A stretch of 64,000 nucleotides of DNA, from NCBI GenBank assembly GCA_035578175.1, contig JAQMRL010000003.1:98749969-98813968 (forward strand). Reading direction: 5' to 3'. A model generated the notes under the pieces. It did no database searches. It saw nothing but the letters and a program-made list of their open reading frames with translations, and had not been told where the DNA came from. This stretch comes from Catonia carolina. Taxonomy: Eukaryota > Arthropoda > Insecta > Hemiptera > Achilidae. This document shows positions 39,001-42,000 of this stretch, in pieces. The position numbers and the translations under genes are program-made. The stretch's first letter is position 1, and every line of letters starts with the position of its first letter.

Positions 39001-42000
39001 ACCTTCCCCATAAACTTCAATAAGTTGCTGATGAATTTCAGTAGGACGAACACTTTTTCTGTTTAAAAACCAAATAACAGAGCACACTTCACAATCAGCA
39101 GGGTTATTGATTGTCATCACTACAAACAAAGCAGTATAACCACACAATTTACATTGGTAGAGATGTAAAACGTAATGGCAGCGTAAAGGGGGACTAGCCA
39201 AGAGTGACTAACCTTGAACAGGCGTCACATGACAGCCTACATATGGACGCGATGTGAAATCGGTTCTTACTTTAAAAATGATCCTCGTATATTTTGTTTA
39301 CTTATTTATTATATGCAATACTGATATTGTAGAACTTGTACAGATCTTGTAAAGAATTAAAAAATAATTTGAAAAGTAGTTCTCTGTTTGATTATTATGA
39401 ATTGGAAGCTGGACCAATTACTGTTAAAGAAAATTAAAAAATTAACAGTTAAGATGGTAGTCATCGCCAAAATCAGCTGTTTAACAGCTGATTTTCAGAG
39501 ACGAAGGTTCCCGGTTCAAATCCTAGTAAAGGTAGTTACTTTTTACGGATTTGAATGCTAGACGGTAGTTACCGGTGTACTTTGATGGTTGGGGTTCAAT
39601 TAACCGTACTCTCTCAGGAATGGTCGGCCTGAGTCTGTACAAGACTACACCTCATTTACACATCATCCTCATCTCATTGGGTCATGGGGTTGCTTATTGT
39701 TCTGAATTGAACAGATTGCAACGTACACAAATTAGGAATTAGAAAAACAAAAAAGATGAAGTATATTTTAGTATTGATGTATTAAGTGTTCTTCTCTTCA
39801 TTGTTGATTTTTTACAATGCATCTTTAGTATATGAGTATTATAAATCTCTGATAAAATAGCGTTTAGTGGGGGCGCCCCCTGTAATGTCTTATTTAAGTT
39901 TTATTATTTTCTATATAATAATTGTTTTTTCAATGGTATATTTTTGTACAGCTATTCTGTTCAGCGTTTTTTCAGAGTATTTGTTTTTCAACGGTATATT
40001 TGTGTACAGTTATTCTAAGCTATCCATTTTTATCTTTAATACAGATGGCAGCAGCAGTAGTCAATATCACTTCCTCATTCTTAAATTTGATTGTTTATTG
40101 GAACACCTTATATACAGGTAGCTGCAAAACATCTGACAGTTTTCGTCGTTGTACAGATAAACAAGTACAGTCCAGCCTCTCTTAGTTTGCTCCTAATGTA
40201 AAAAAAAAATGAGCATGCGCATTATATAAAAATGTGTACACGCTGATTAAAAAGTAAAAACAAAATACTTTCAAAAGTATTTTTATTAATGAAATGGTTA
40301 GGCCTACATCATATCATGACTGATGTTTTTAGTGTTAAAATTATTTAAAAAACAGTTAACTTGGTAGGAATACGACATTCGTAAAGTCGCAGACTCTAGC
40401 GTGCACCCTGTAGTTGCTGGCTTTTGTTTGTTGACAGTAGGAGCAAACTAAGAACGGCTCAACTGTAAGTAGTCAGGGGTGGTGGAGATTGATGTGATGA
40501 TTAGCCTACAACAAGATGCCTTTACAGTAGCTATGAAGCTGTGGTCAAGTATTTGCTGCCGAGGCATTTTTTAAAAGTGTTGAGTCTTGTGTCGTTACTC
40601 AGCATCAGTTCCTTGAGCGCTTTAATGTAGGTCAAAGAGGATGCGTTCCATCAAGAAACAATTTTGTTATGGGCGACTAACTTCACTACAGGCTGTCTAA
40701 GGTCAGCCAGGAGATCAGAGAATGTTTGGCGAGTGAAACATGCAGTGGGAACCAGTCCACAGCGACTGGCTAGTAAAAAAGCTGCTGCTTCACAAATGTC
40801 TGACAATTTTTTAACTGCTGGACAATAACCATTTTATATGGATGAAAATGCAGTATTCCTCTTGCTGTACGATCAAACATTTAGAAAGCAGCTGCTTGTT
40901 TACAAGCCGTGTGCCGTGGACTGGCTTCCACAGCTTATCTCACTCGCCAACATTCTCTGGTACCCTGGCTGACCTTGGATGTCCTGTCAACTTAAATTTT
41001 AAGGCTGACGACTCTGTAGTTCTGAAATTACTCGCCAATAACGAAATTGTGTTACGGGATGGAACACGTTAATGACATTAGTGTCATTAAGTGCTGACAA
41101 CTGACGCTGAGCAACGACGCAAGACTAACCACTTTTAAAAAAATGCTTCGACACCGCCTGGCTACAGCTGCAAGCTGGTGATCACCTGACCACACAACTA
41201 AGGCTACTAAAATTGCATCATCACACCAATCCCCACACCCCCACCAGTTACGCGCTTATCTGTACAACAACAAAAGCCGTCAGATAATTTTGCAGCACCC
41301 TTTGAATGGAATGGAACCAATGTTCCAATGAAGTGATATTGACAGTGCTGCTGTCTGTAATAAAGATGAAAATTTTTATTTTCATCTTAATAATTTTATA
41401 AAGTAATAACCATAAAGTTATGGTTATTGTTATGCTACATTTTGATATAAAGGGAAATTTTGAGTGAAGGTGTAGTAACATTTTTATGTTAGGTAAAATT
41501 GGTAATAGTTGTAACACTGTCTACCTCTAATATTGGCCATATAAGTAAGACAGCATATAAAGGGAAATTTTTATAATGTTAGGTAAAATTTGAAAAGGTG
41601 CAACACTGTCTACCTGTAATATTGGCCATATAAGTAAGACAGCATATAAAGGGAAATTTTTATAATGTTAGGTAAAATTTGAAAAGGTGCAACACTGTCT
41701 ACCTGTAATATTGGCCATATAAGTAAGACAGCATATAAAGGGAAATTTTTATAATGTTAGGTAAAATTTGAAAAGGTGCAACACTGTCTACCTGTAATAT
41801 TGGCTATATAAGTAAGACAGCATATAGGGGATCCATTAGATCCGGGTGGGTGGGCCACACACAAACAATTTAACATTGTCTACTATTAAGATTGCTAAAA
41901 CAACTGTCAATAAATACAGTGCAATAGTATTTATTGACAGTTGCTGCTGTCTGTAATAAAGATGTATTTTTGAAAAGTTTAGTCCTATCTTACCTTCAAT

